Notes under the pieces: model-generated | Told to the model about the DNA's origin: nothing | Database searches by the model: none | What the model saw: the letters and a program-made list of their open reading frames with translations, nothing else | Shown here: positions 13,401 through 23,690 of the stretch, in pieces | Layout: each line of letters starts with the position of its first letter | Position numbering within the stretch: the stretch's first letter is position 1 | Source: Opisthorchis felineus | Lineage: Eukaryota > Platyhelminthes > Trematoda > Opisthorchiida > Opisthorchiidae | Direction of reading: 5' to 3' | Assembly: GCA_004794785.1 (NCBI GenBank) | Contig: SJOL01006482.1 | Coordinates: 558,727 to 622,726, forward strand | DNA: 64,000 nucleotides | Made by a program: the position numbers and the translations under genes

Positions 13401-14500
13401 TGCCTTATAAACAGACGTTTTCACAACGGTGGTAAGAGCAAATGCAGGTTTAGTGATATTTACACGGTGCCTGAGTCTGACTAGAAGAGATAAAAAGTGA
13501 AACAATTCATGAATAAGGGCCAGTCTTGCTCCAACACCAAGGGTTTTGAAACTCCATTAGACAATCAGTCATAAGAGTAATAGTTTCGATTCTGTGTTCA
13601 AGAACAGTAGGTTCTTGATTGCTTCAAATATCTTGCTAGCCTTTCTAGTCACACTGTGTGAAGCGGTGAGAGCAGCCGTTTTGACTAAGCGTGGACATTT
13701 TCATCAACCACGAACACAAAAGTGTATGACTTTGATGTTTGCCAATGCCGAAAAAGCCGCCTAAATCACATTTTGCCATACGACGGTTCTCGTCGTGCAT
13801 CACCGGAAATAGTGGATTCGCATCTTAAGCATGCTATTTAGTTACGCATGCAGTCAAGAGGACTGTAGAGTCCATATTCACATCACACTTGTTTGTGCAG
13901 TCCTTCTCATCTCCAAACATCGGTACTCTGGCGAATCCACATGAAACAGAGGAAGCGCTAGATTCCAGTTTTTTTTGGTAGAGCTCATCGGCAGTGCATA
14001 TCGTTGACCGTGGTGGCATTTGGACTCCAAACATCTGACGTGCCGTACGAACGTATCCTTACTGGTCCACGGGTGCACTCGGTATCACATCTGCATCACC
14101 TCTGTATCACATCGAGATTGGCGAACATTTTCAAGCTTGAGTAATATAGTTGGCTCACTCAACACCGCCAATTCATTATTGTATCCAGGCTTCAATCACC
14201 TTGAGGTCTAAAGGAACGGGCTCATGAAAAGTGTAACGCACCACACAGAATGTGCACTTTTTGGCGTTATCGTGTGCTCTTCCTAGAAGAATACCACAGA
14301 AAATACTCTTCCACCAAAACCGCACACCTCATGATTGAGTCGGTTTGAGCAGATGGGATGTGGTAAGGAAAGGTCATGAGCTCTAGAAACCTGATTGGGT
14401 CCATGAGGAGACAAGCCTCGAGTGGATGCAGCGTCCAAAGTACGTACAGCTATCACCGCCTATTTTCGCAGCAGACGACAAAGGCGCAGCGGTGAACTCC
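10451..14500. other. No gene recognised; A-rich simple tract at 12,113-12,140
   Basis: About 4 kb without recognisable coding motif. Open segments such as 10,776-11,093, 12,741-13,028 and 13,110-13,484 show no family signature and no splice-bounded structure I can support. A tract of AAAAT/AAAAAT units lies at 12,113-12,140 and could be the tail of an old retroelement. Confidence 0.5.
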
Positions 14501-15339
14501 ACACTCAAATCACAACTTCTGACCTAGAATGTGTCAGATGTGCGGAGACAAGCGGTGAAGACTACCGACGAATCAACTGCAAGCGTTGACCTCAAAATCG
14601 CTGAATACTGCAAGAAACATACAGCCACTGAGAATGTGAAACTGCCAGTCTCCAGCTTTACTCCGTCAAAAGTGGCCTCTCCGATTGTGGACACAGTCAT
14701 CGCTCATGACTCCGACAGCCAAAGCAACAAACCGCACAACACCTAACCGGAAAACCTTTCGTACACCCAGTCTGCCACGCTGACCCTGGGCGGCTTGGGA
14801 GTTCACACTAACACGAAAGAAAGGCGGCTGCCGTCAAACATACCACATAATCTTCGCCAAATCACAAAGCTGCTTGCTAGCCTCAGCGTGCAGTCCTCTG
14901 CGAAAACAAGCCTCGTTCGAGCGCCGCCAAAAGGAACAAATTTTGGTGCTGCGACATAACGCACAGGGTCCCACAGAGGCACTTTATTGGTCAGGATGGG
15001 CCAAAATGCCCAAGAAACCAAACAGAAGCACGGCGCCCTTAGACCTTTAAACAACAACAAACTTAGTCATCCAAAAGGTGGTATTGAACAGATTACACGT
15101 AGCAGCCACCAAAATGTTTGTCCACGAGGAGAAAACAACGTCCCCAAAGGCAAAAGGCTCGCGCAAACCGGACTGTTCGCAAAACCTGAAAATCAAATGC
15201 AGATCTCGAAACCACTAAGGCAGGAAGCAGAAAAGTAAGCCGCAGAGGCCCCTTCGGAGCCTTGGACTCAAACACGGCGTACAGCTAATAAATCTGCTAA
15301 CCTCTGACTCAAAACGCTGGAGGGCTACTTACATGCAAC
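14501..15339 (+). other. Upstream flank of CR1 element, possibly ORF1 remnant
   Basis: Two open segments (14,531-14,743 and 14,987-15,235) on the same strand as the CR1 element are rich in Lys, Gln, Asn and Ser and poor in hydrophobic residues, and they end just before the endonuclease region. Position and composition fit a decayed CR1 ORF1, but I see no PHD finger, zinc knuckle or esterase motif, so this is only a possibility. Confidence 0.3.
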
Positions 15340-17130
15340 ACTGTCCGATTGTCCTCTCCGATACTACTCCCACACCTTTTTGTGATGCACACGGATTCAA
15401 ATCGCGTTGCGTGTGACCGATTGTCTTCTCGGCGTGGTCTACCGTTGCCCCTCTAGTCCACCGAAAGATGGTCATTTCCCCATACAAACGCTCGAGCAAC
15501 TCTTCTTCAGCTACCACTCTACCCATCTCTTGCCGATAAGTGATTTTAACGCCCCCAATGCCTCCTGGATGGAGCTCCAGCGCGTCGGATCTGGTGGGTA
15601 TTTTGCAGCGGCGCTAACCAAAGTCGTTCAACAGAGCGCTTGAATTCACCCAGCAGATATCGCGCAGGCCAACTACCATCCCTCCTGGATCTGATAATCA
15701 CCAACAAAAGACTTTTCGTTTATCAGGTGCCTATTAACGCTCCACTGGGACATAGTGACCACTGTGTGCTGACCTTTTATTTCATCTTCTACTGGGCCAG
15801 AAATCCCAAACCTCAAATGTGGATTCGACACTTCTGCCGTACAGAATTTTCAGAAATGACGTTTTTCTTCATCAGTTCAAACTGAGGCAAGGTTCAGTGT
15901 ACGAGTTATACGGGACTAGCGTTCAGAAAGTTCACGGAAAACCCAGGAGTGACGAGTACGGCAGCGAAGCATCAGTACGGCAGCGGAGCATCAGTACGGC
16001 AGCAAAGCATCGGTTTTGAACACTGATGTCGTGCTGTCCATGATGATGATGATGCGCGAGTGACCCAATAGTGGTACCTGAAGTCTACAGAGAACACAAT
16101 GCAAGTCTGTATTGTATTAGCGACCTCGTCATATCCCAAATTGCGAAAGCGTAAATACTAACGGCTTTCAAGCAACTAAGTCCTCACAAAGGATGACATT
16201 TGGCAACTTTTTCCTGAAACAAACCCGTTCCGCGCGTTGGGGCCAAACCAGGTCCGCCCAAAGATTCTAAAGGGGATGTCATTCTCACTGGCAAATAATT
16301 TCTTCCTGATGTTTCTTCATTCATTTGACAAAGACCATCTTTCCTCTGCCTGGAAGGAAGTGATTGCCAAGCCAATCTACAAAAATGGCGACCGACTATC
16401 GCCCGACAGCTACAGGCTTATTAGGCTGACTAGCGTGCCATGCAAGGTGATGGAACGCATTCTGAAGTAGGCTATCCTGGGTCACCTCACTACTAACAAC
16501 TTGGTATCCTCCGTTCAACAAGAATTCCTCTCAAACCGTTCTTGTTTGACGAACATGTCCGTATTTATTTACGATTTAGCCCAAGCTAAGGACGATGGAG
16601 TCATATCGGATGCCATATTTTTCGACCTCTCGAAAGCAGTTGATCGAGTCCCACACGTCCCACTGCTCCACAAACTCTAGTATTATGATATTCAAGGGGA
16701 AATTTTACGCTGAATTAGGGCGTTCCCATCAGACAAAATGTTTCAAGTGAAAGTGGGCTCGACCTACTCTTTTCCAGCGCCGGTATCCACTAGAGTTACT
16801 CAATGCTCCGTTTTGGGACCACTTCTGTTTCTTATCTGCGTCAACGACCTTCCATGTGTTCTTTCAATTCCACGTCTACTTTTTTCAGACGACTTGAAAT
16901 CCGGTATTTCAAATGCTAGTACCCTTCAAGTGGATGTAGACGCTGCAAAGCGGTGGTCTTCGGACTGGCACCTTGCTCTGAACGACGAAAAATGCGTCCA
17001 TATGTCATTCGCAGGTGATTCAGCGAACGTCTTTGTCACGCATTGTGAGGATGGACCAGACAATATCACGAAGATGGATGCCAAAACAGTTGGGTATCCG
17101 GCTCTCTCTAAACATGTTTTTCTCACTGAC
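15340..17130 (+). mobile_element. CR1-like LINE: endonuclease plus reverse transcriptase, decayed
   Basis: The apurinic-type endonuclease is readable from about 15,400: VYRCPSSPP, then the degenerate DFNAPNASW (catalytic DFN kept), LLDLIITN, and finally PLGHSDHCVLTF, where SDH carries the catalytic Asp-His pair. The reverse transcriptase starts near 16,220 with RALGPNQVRPKILK. It continues with the fingers KPIYKNGDR.SPDSYR, the palm FFDLSKAVDRV near 16,620 and VLGPLLFLICVNDL near 16,815, and the active-site box FSDD where CR1 has FADD. Stops occur at about 16,468 and 16,678. The roughly 100-residue linker between endonuclease and reverse transcriptase is missing. A 104-bp insertion sits at 15,954-16,057. 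A second copy of the same family lies at 21,360-22,190. Confidence 0.85.
15954..16057 (+). mobile_element. 104-bp insertion made only of an RTE 3' end, with 7-bp target-site duplication
   Basis: GAGTGAC occurs at 15,947-15,953 and again at 16,058-16,064, directly flanking this stretch. Removing the insert and one repeat gives an uninterrupted CR1 reading frame (GKPRSD then PIVVPEVYR). The insert has three 19-bp tandem units starting GTACGGCAGCG (15,956, 15,975 and 15,994), then a copy of GAACACTGATGT, then GTGCTGTCC, and ends in (ATG)n. The same order is found at the 3' end of the RTE-type LINE at 56,790-57,245. I read it as an extremely 5'-truncated RTE copy. Confidence 0.8.
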
Positions 17131-17239
17131 CCATGAAAAATCGGCTCGAAAGGCATTCTCCGTTCTACGGATGATTTGGCACAACTTCTCCCGTATTACT
17201 CGCACGCACTCCCAAATTATCTATGGGGCCTACGTCAGC
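17131..17239 (+). mobile_element. CR1 thumb continuation
   Basis: Continues the CR1 reading in another frame (KSARKAFSVLRMIWH, then YGAYV), parallel to the second copy at 21,560-21,660. It ends abruptly at the point where a second palm segment begins. Confidence 0.6.
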
Positions 17240-17400
17240 CAAACATTTCGAGACCATTCCTGTTTCCGATCTGCGTCAACGACCTTTCAGACGATCTTTC
17301 AAGGCCATATCTTTTCTTGCGGACGACTTAGACCATTGAAGTCCAAATGCCAGCGCCCTCCAAATGGATGCAGAGCCGACCTCAAATTCCTCTGAAATCA
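17240..17400 (+). mobile_element. Second CR1 palm segment joined out of order
   Basis: Here the frame reads RPFLFPICVNDLSDDLSRPY followed by LFLADDLRPLKS. This repeats the palm motif already present at 16,815-16,900 (LFLICVNDLPCVLS, LLFSDDLK) but retains ADD. It replaces the expected thumb sequence (LEYA.QVVYSGRKKD, which is present at about 21,665-21,720 in the other copy). So a palm segment of a related copy follows the thumb of the first. Template switching, insertion of a second copy or local duplication could each explain it. Confidence 0.65.
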
Positions 17401-18009
17401 TGTTTCGGAGGATGGGGATTTTAGCATAAATTTTTAGGAGCTGATGGTATCTATTCGACCCCAAAAATCTCCCCATGCGGCAGCAGTTTCGTTGGAGGTT
17501 GTTTAAACGTACTCAAGGTCCACTATGAATGCGGAATTCGTATTTTAATGGCTGCCGACGTCCTCGCATGATGTCTCCGAAAAGACGGCGGAAAAAATTT
17601 GTACAAAAGATGGTTTCTTCACGTGTTTTCCATTGGATTTGGAAATAATCTCAAAATTACACGGTTAATGATTACGCCTTCTATGTCCATACAAGCTCAA
17701 AATGGAGCGTCCATTCACAACCAATATTTTTGCGGCTGGCTTCCCACTAAACAAAGACAGGGAATTCGTCGAAGTTGGTATATTTTTTGTTTATTTTATG
17801 ATGGTCGCCACACGCTTTATTTGGTGCAAGGCAAAGTATACTGAACTCATAATAGCGCCATCTGAAGTAGTAATGTGTTTATGGGCAGAACAGGCAGACT
17901 GTACCATAAGGTGGCTAGTGCTTCCAAGTCCTGGTACATATCAATTGTATTGGGACGATCTTAAGGCGCACGCAACACGCTGGTCCGGGAAACGTTAAGG
18001 ATATGGTGA
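17401..18009. other. No gene recognised
   Basis: Open segments at 17,599-17,998 have no motif I recognise. The right end borders the dispersed repeat copy B. Confidence 0.4.
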
Positions 18010-18400
18010 ACTACGAGTAAGCCATCAGAGTGGGTATGGGAATCGCGGTACCGTCAAAGCAACGTCGTACTTAGGTTCATGGACAGCCCCGCACGTAAAC
18101 ATCTTGGTTGTGTCAGTTGGGGTTGTCATGGTAGTTATTATTGACCAAAGAATCGAAACAAATTAAGACCAGCACGGGTCAATGATATTCGTGTGTCCAT
18201 TGAGAGCGCAGTGTGGTTCACTGCTGCCATTCAACGAGGTGATAAGACAGTCGTGTCTACATCGGGGATCCAAAAGAGGAAAAGGTGTCAAAACGTCTAA
18301 TAGAAGGCAGTGTGGTATGAGTTATACTGCGGCCCAAAATGGCAGGCGGGCAGAAGTGGTCACGAATTCTAGCTACTACAGTGAGGCGGCACTCATTTCA
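18010..18400 (+). repeat. Dispersed non-coding repeat, copy B
   Basis: Matches 2,230-2,600 in order and orientation. Landmarks: GTCGTACTTAGGTTCATGGA near 18,064, ACCAGCACGGGTCA near 18,169, a GTCCATT landmark near 18,196, and ATACTGCGGCCCAAAA near 18,325. No coding capacity recognised in either copy. Confidence 0.6.
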
Positions 18401-19019
18401 AAAACGGTTATCGATATTCAGCGGAAATATTAGGTATGCGGTCGATGTGAACAAGCTTAGGCACATGTGCTTTTGAAGGACAAGCATTGGCAAAATTGTG
18501 CGCAATTAAGGTAGCTCGGAGCGCACAGGTACAAGAGATCAGTGTTGCGTGTTCGTACGATCAGGTGACCTCGGAATGGCGCAGTTAGAGACTAACAAAA
18601 AGCGCGAACGCTTTGCAAAACGAGTTGCCCCCGAGGCGTCATACGGCGTACATTTAGTGAGTTTCTGTTAGCATTTTGCTCTGCTATCAATGAAGTTTTG
18701 GATTAATACGAGGATTGTCCGGGATGTATGCTCCAATTGGGGCCAACTCAAACAGCGGCACACGTGTCCGACAAAAACTGCTTCCATTTAGTTTTCTCTT
18801 TCCTGCGTTGCAGAAGGCGGGGTATGAGATTCAGCATAGAGTAGGAGTGCCTTTGGCAAGGGGGCATGCAGCTGAAGTGAAAGTTGGCAACCGTGTACTC
18901 TTTCGCATCGTCTCGGAGAGGAGGTGTGAAAGAGGCGGACGTGGTACATTTGTGGGATATTTAAGGCTATCACAATCCGTCAGACCTGAAACAATGCCAC
19001 ACATGCAAACGACCCATAA
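18401..19019. other. No gene recognised
   Basis: No family signature in any frame. The open segment 18,715-19,080 overlaps the start of the next LINE in another frame and is not supported as a gene. Confidence 0.4.
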
Positions 19020-19600
19020 TTTTGGCATTTCCGGATTTCGAAGGCGTATTCGGCCCGGTTGGCCGGTCTGTTCTCCCTGAAACGCTCGCCTATCACAGAA
19101 TGCCCCGGAAGTTTGTAAATGTAATAAGTTCTTCATATTCTCAGAATTCTGCACATATGACAGTATATGGAGAGCGCTCCAAAAGATTCCGTACAAAAAG
19201 CGCTGTCCGTCACGTGTGCCCTCCCTGTCCGTTTCGCTATAATAGCTTGATCAATGGGATAATGAGACGAACGTCGGACAGCCTTAAAAGCCATGGCGTT
19301 CAAATAGCTGCTGACGAAAACCCTGATGATCTGGAATATGCAGACGATATCGTCCTCGTCTTCGAATTGTAGAAGAAGACAGAGGTCTTTTTGTTTGAAC
19401 TGACTAAAGTCATCCGGTTCTTTGGTATGCGCTCTGCACACACACTCCTCGGAATACAGTCACTGAACACCCGACTTACAATCCAGGGAGGGGCACCCGA
19501 ACTTGTGGAGCGTTTCAACTACGTTGGAAGTTGTATTAGTTCTGATTCTAGTGTGACCGACGCACAAATCTGCAGATGAATCTCTAAGTGAACAGATTTG
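19020..19600 (+). mobile_element. RTE-like LINE reverse transcriptase fragment, decayed
   Basis: Translation gives GPVGRSVLPETLAYHRMP.KF, equivalent to the FDSVDR..LW.....GVP.K of the family. It continues with CPPCPF in place of GCPLSPFLFN, then LINGIMRRTSDSL, then DDLEYADDIVLVFE with an intact YADD active site near 19,330-19,370, and then, after a stop, LTIQGGAPELVERFNYVGSC and ISSDSSVTD. Remnants may continue to about 19,720. Same lineage as the copies at 26,640-27,150 (minus) and 45,540-46,740 (minus). Confidence 0.82.
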
Positions 19601-20149
19601 ATACCAAGTACTCGCCCACTCACTAACTCGTCGCTACAGCTGTATCTATGGGTGCATGTTCGAGAACGCACGCGGTCATTGCAACCCAGGGCTGAGGTCC
19701 ATGCTTCTTGATATTACGACTGACTAGTATGCACCCCTCTTTATCGTTAAATTCGCGGCGTCCAATAATGCGTATGATCACTGAATCCCGCTATCAAGTC
19801 ATCCATGTACACACGGCTCCCTCATTTTCGCCAATGGGACTAACTGAGCAAATAGTACGCTTAACTTTATAATAGTAAGAGTCCAGCATCAGCGTAGACA
19901 CCGATCGAGAATTGTGGACAACAGAATATATTAAGCGTTTGGTGAGTTAGCCAGTACAATTTTGTTTAATTATGTGTTTTCGGTGATACTGGTAAATGTA
20001 TACAAGTTGTAACTGATCATGCACTTTTCCTTACAGAAACCCTGTCGAGTGAAAGCGGCTACCTAAAAACGGTAACTGGAGTGACCACCCATTATGTTTG
20101 TACCCATGCAACCAATAAATAGAAACGTAATTCGCCAAGGGTGGTTGTG
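19601..20149. other. No gene recognised
   Basis: May contain further unreadable LINE remains up to about 19,720; nothing else seen. Confidence 0.35.
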
Positions 20150-20740
20150 TAATTTTCCGGTCTTGGCTTGGAAGACGGACAACATATATGGATATGAAGG
20201 ACCGCCGTTGGTCATTAGATTAGGCTATTTTGTAAAGTCGGGGCCTTCCAATCAGCTACGTACATGGGTACGGATCCGGCAGTTGCTATAAGTAGCGAAT
20301 GCGAGAAACAACGCGAACATGACCATTTGATTGGTTTACCTTGCATAGTTCAGGCCCCACAATCAGCCTCGCACGTAGACGCGAGCCTAGCGAATACAAT
20401 AAGTAGCCGAGGTGAGCGACACCGCGTACATTTATGAGTGTGACGGGCCGTCGTTGGGCCGCTAGCTTAGGCTACCACATTCAGTTGAGGCCTCGCAGTT
20501 ATCGACCTGCATAGGCGCTGGCCTGGTGTTTATTATGAGTAGCAAAGGTAAGCGACAACGCAAACAGTCATGAGTATGAAGAGCCGTTGTTGGCCAATTG
20601 ATTGAGCTACCGTGCACAACTGAGGCCTCATAATCAGCGCCGAACATAGACATGGGACCAGCAGTTACAATAAGTAGCCAAAGAAGACGATAGCGCAAGC
20701 CGTTATCATGACGACCAACACTGGGTTGCCTTATTTTCCG
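20150..20740 (+). repeat. Degenerate tandem array, unit about 136 bp, four copies
   Basis: The motif AATAAGTAGC or a close variant recurs with its AGTAGC at 20,291, 20,402, 20,538 and 20,673, giving spacings of 111, 136 and 135 bp. Each is followed by an (A)CAACGCGAACAT-like stretch, then GCCGT.GTTGG, then (A)GGCCNCACAATCAGC. The first interval is about 25 bp short. Copies are roughly 65-75% alike by eye. No other copy of the unit was seen in the window. Confidence 0.72.
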
Positions 20741-21359
20741 TCAATATGGTCGGGCTTGATGAAGTATTCTAACAAGAAAGCGCGATTATTTCCAGTGGGA
20801 GAGATATTGTGTTTTGTTAATTAATATGCAGTTATGTCATAACGCTGCACAATCTACTGACCAGTTGTGCACACGGGAGAATAGAAAGCATCTGCGGAAG
20901 TGCCTACTATCTTCAATACTCCAAAGTGCATCAAATTCTCTTTCATTATTATACTGAACGGGAGGCAGGCTTCTAAAAAACGGTGTTGTGACGAAGTTCG
21001 CTGAACAAATTCATCGAATTTGTTAATTTTTTTTGGGGGGTACGAATGTAAACGTTAATCCACAATTTTTCTGGATGGAATTTGCAATGAGTATTCTGTA
21101 ATTGTTACATCACTTGTAAAAACACCGCGGAATGCTACAATATGCTAAAGTTTGATTTCGTGTTTTATCTCGTAAACGGATTATGAACTGCGAATTTGTG
21201 GTAGGGGTGGCCTTGGAATTTCGCTCGCTTAAACAAAATGCTATGGGCAACGAGTCACCGGAACATGCAGAGGAATAAGACTCACTTTCCGTAAATGTGG
21301 CAAATTTGGAAAGGCCATAGTTTCCAAAAAATAATTTGGGTTTACTTCTAGTGAGCGGC
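20741..21359. other. No gene recognised
   Basis: AT-rich stretch with a TTTTTTTTGGGGGG run near 21,025. No coding motif. Confidence 0.45.
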
Positions 21360-22190
21360 GGATATAGACGCCGCGAAGCAGTGGTGGTTGGACTGACACC
21401 TTGCTCTGAATGATGAAAAGTGCGTTCATATGTTATTCACAGGGGCTCAGCGAACACGTTCGTCGTCCATGGTAAGAATGACCCAGAAGGCATCACGAGG
21501 ATAGATGCCAAAAAGGATTTTGATATAAGGTTCTCTTCAAACATATCCTTCTCAATGCACCATGAGAAATCGTCTCAAAAGGCATCGTCCGTTATACGGA
21601 TATTTCGGCGCAGTTTCTCCCCTACTACTCGCATGAACTTCCAAAAACTCTATGGGGCCTAGGTCAGACCGCGTCTTGAGTATGCCAAAAAAGTTGTCTA
21701 CTCAGGACGCAAGAAGGACGTAATCCCCATTGAGCGTGTAAAACCAGCTGCTACGAGAATGGTTGCCGGCCTTTAATCCGTGGACTATTAAACGTGTCTC
21801 GCGGAGCTTGATTGCTTTCCGCTGGAATATCGTCGCCTCCGTGGAGACCTACTAATTACTTTTGCCCTGTTTGAACTGGGTTTGGCCAACAGGTTTTTCA
21901 CCGTTGACATAGCTATTTCACGGCGGGGACATAGTGAGAAGATTTTTAAGCCCAGAGCGTACACTTTTACGGGTAAAATTTTTTCCCATTTCGGGTAATT
22001 GCTGCGTGGAATAACATTCCTCCGACAACTGTCCACACTCCTTCTAGTACCCAGTTCAAAGCAGTCATGCGCTTTTTTATGCGGTTCCCCGCGCTGGCAA
22101 GCTTACTGCCCCGGGCCGAGAATTTAAACAGCAGTGCTACACCTTTTTTTCGCTTGTGCCCTCCAAGTGAACCGCAGCCTCTGAACGACA
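21360..22190 (+). mobile_element. CR1-like LINE, 5'-truncated copy with 3' end
   Basis: The sequence from about 21,370 (AAGCAGTGG..GGACTGACACCTTGCTCTGAA) aligns with 16,938-17,000 of the first CR1 copy, so it starts inside the reverse transcriptase palm. It then runs through the thumb (PTTRMNFQKLYGA, LEYAKKVVYSGRKKDVIPIE near 21,670-21,740, [18 protein letters not shown]) to the C-terminal tail: [14 protein letters not shown], then a frame change to [19 protein letters not shown] near 22,000. This tail (VV..WN.LP) is diagnostic of CR1 and Jockey-like ends. The start at 21,360 looks like ordinary 5' truncation. Confidence 0.85.
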
Positions 22191-23339
22191 AACACAAAAC
22201 CGACCCGGGAATCTTGGGCGAAAGCTTCCATCCTGTGTATCAATCCGTGAATACACCAATCAGGGCTAGACCGTTTGTTGGCGGCTGCGGTGTAGGCGGT
22301 TTGGGTGGGGAACTCAGAGTTCAGCGCTGGGTATCAGTTTCCGCGCACATAACACTAAGTGAGAAGACGCTCGTTACGTTCTTTATTACGAATAAAAATG
22401 TTAAAATTGTACTGTATAACATAAGATAAGCGATGCCACAATGTCCACCGGCTTTTGAAATGGGTAATTCTACATTATTCTACATTCCGCGTGACTGTCC
22501 AGGTGGTTGAATCCTTTAATGTCCTTAAGCTACTCACAGGCCTTAGAAGCCATCCACATGATTTTGCTTACTCCATATACGGGATTGGTGAATCCGAGGG
22601 GTGGTTGATAGATAGATGAGTGTAACAAATACCCCGTAGGTTTGCCCTCCCTTTGCCGGGTAAGCTAACCTGGTTAAACCAATCCATGCGTAATTGGGAT
22701 CGTATTACGTGCATGGCCGGGTGCTGTATTTGAGAACAAACAACTTCCACTTGTTACGAACTCCGTACACCCATTATACCGGGACGTCCATATGGGGGGA
22801 TACGGGATTGCGTCCCCACGTCGTCCAACAGGTTGCGAAACTAAAAGTTGATTGTCCACCATTTTCACTTTCTGTTGTTTACTGAAGTGTGTGTATAAGT
22901 ATTGGCGTTATCGACAGGATCACGGATAAGGCTTTAAAACAATGGGACAGGGCACCAGTCATCTCTACCGTAAGTTCCACTCATAAGCTGAGCACTGATC
23001 CGTGACCCAAAACGAGCGAGTTCTTGTACAATTGTGGGCAATATCGATTCAAACATCTAGCATGCTTGAAATGAACGTAACCCTGTTTAAAGTTCTCATT
23101 TTTTGAAGTTCGCAAGGAAAATTTGTAAGGGAAAAGGAATTGAGCCGCAATCTCGGTTGTTCCTCATGTTCTACTCTGTTCCCACATTTTACGTTGTTCT
23201 TCTAGTTCCACCACCACCTCCTAGTTTACGGTTGTTTACATGTCGTTCCGCCTGAGATTTTTTCCGACCATTTCAGCATTCAATGGATGGTCAATTATAC
23301 TGTTGTGCTTGACACGTTTCGCTCTACTGGAATTCTGTA
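22191..23339. other. No gene recognised
   Basis: No recognisable coding or repeat match inside the window. Confidence 0.45.
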
Positions 23340-23690
23340 TTCAGTTGGTAGAGGGCAGCATTTGGCCCACTTGAGACCCGTGGCCGCATAGGCATGGGTT
23401 GTTTTGGCATCGCGGCCGATTTCGGCACATCCCAATCAGATGTTCGTTTAGTTTGTTGTTATCGTTCTCTTCCGCCACCGCAGCAGGCAGCGAGTTCCAT
23501 AGATTGATGACCCCGCATGACAGCCGGAGCGTCGTTGACGGAGCGGGAAACAATGCCCTCTCCGTCGATCGAAACATGCCAATCCACTGTCTTTGAAGAA
23601 ATGCCATAGCTCAACAGTGTCGATCTGAGATAGCTCAACAAATCTTCACAGTAAACTATTACTGTACTGGTGGTGAGCACGTGCATGAAG
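23340..23690 (-). mobile_element. CR1/Jockey-like LINE 3' end, decayed
   Basis: On the minus strand the frame reads TLRLSCGVINLWNSLPAAVA, the typical C-terminal tail in which WNSLP is diagnostic, followed by a short tail to a stop near 23,341. Only the end of the element is present; upstream sequence (higher coordinates) gives way to the plus-strand RTE copy. Confidence 0.7.

Noticed and set aside
15956..16012. Short direct repeats as a CRISPR-like array
   Set aside because: Units are contiguous with no spacers, and the stretch is explained as part of an RTE 3' end.
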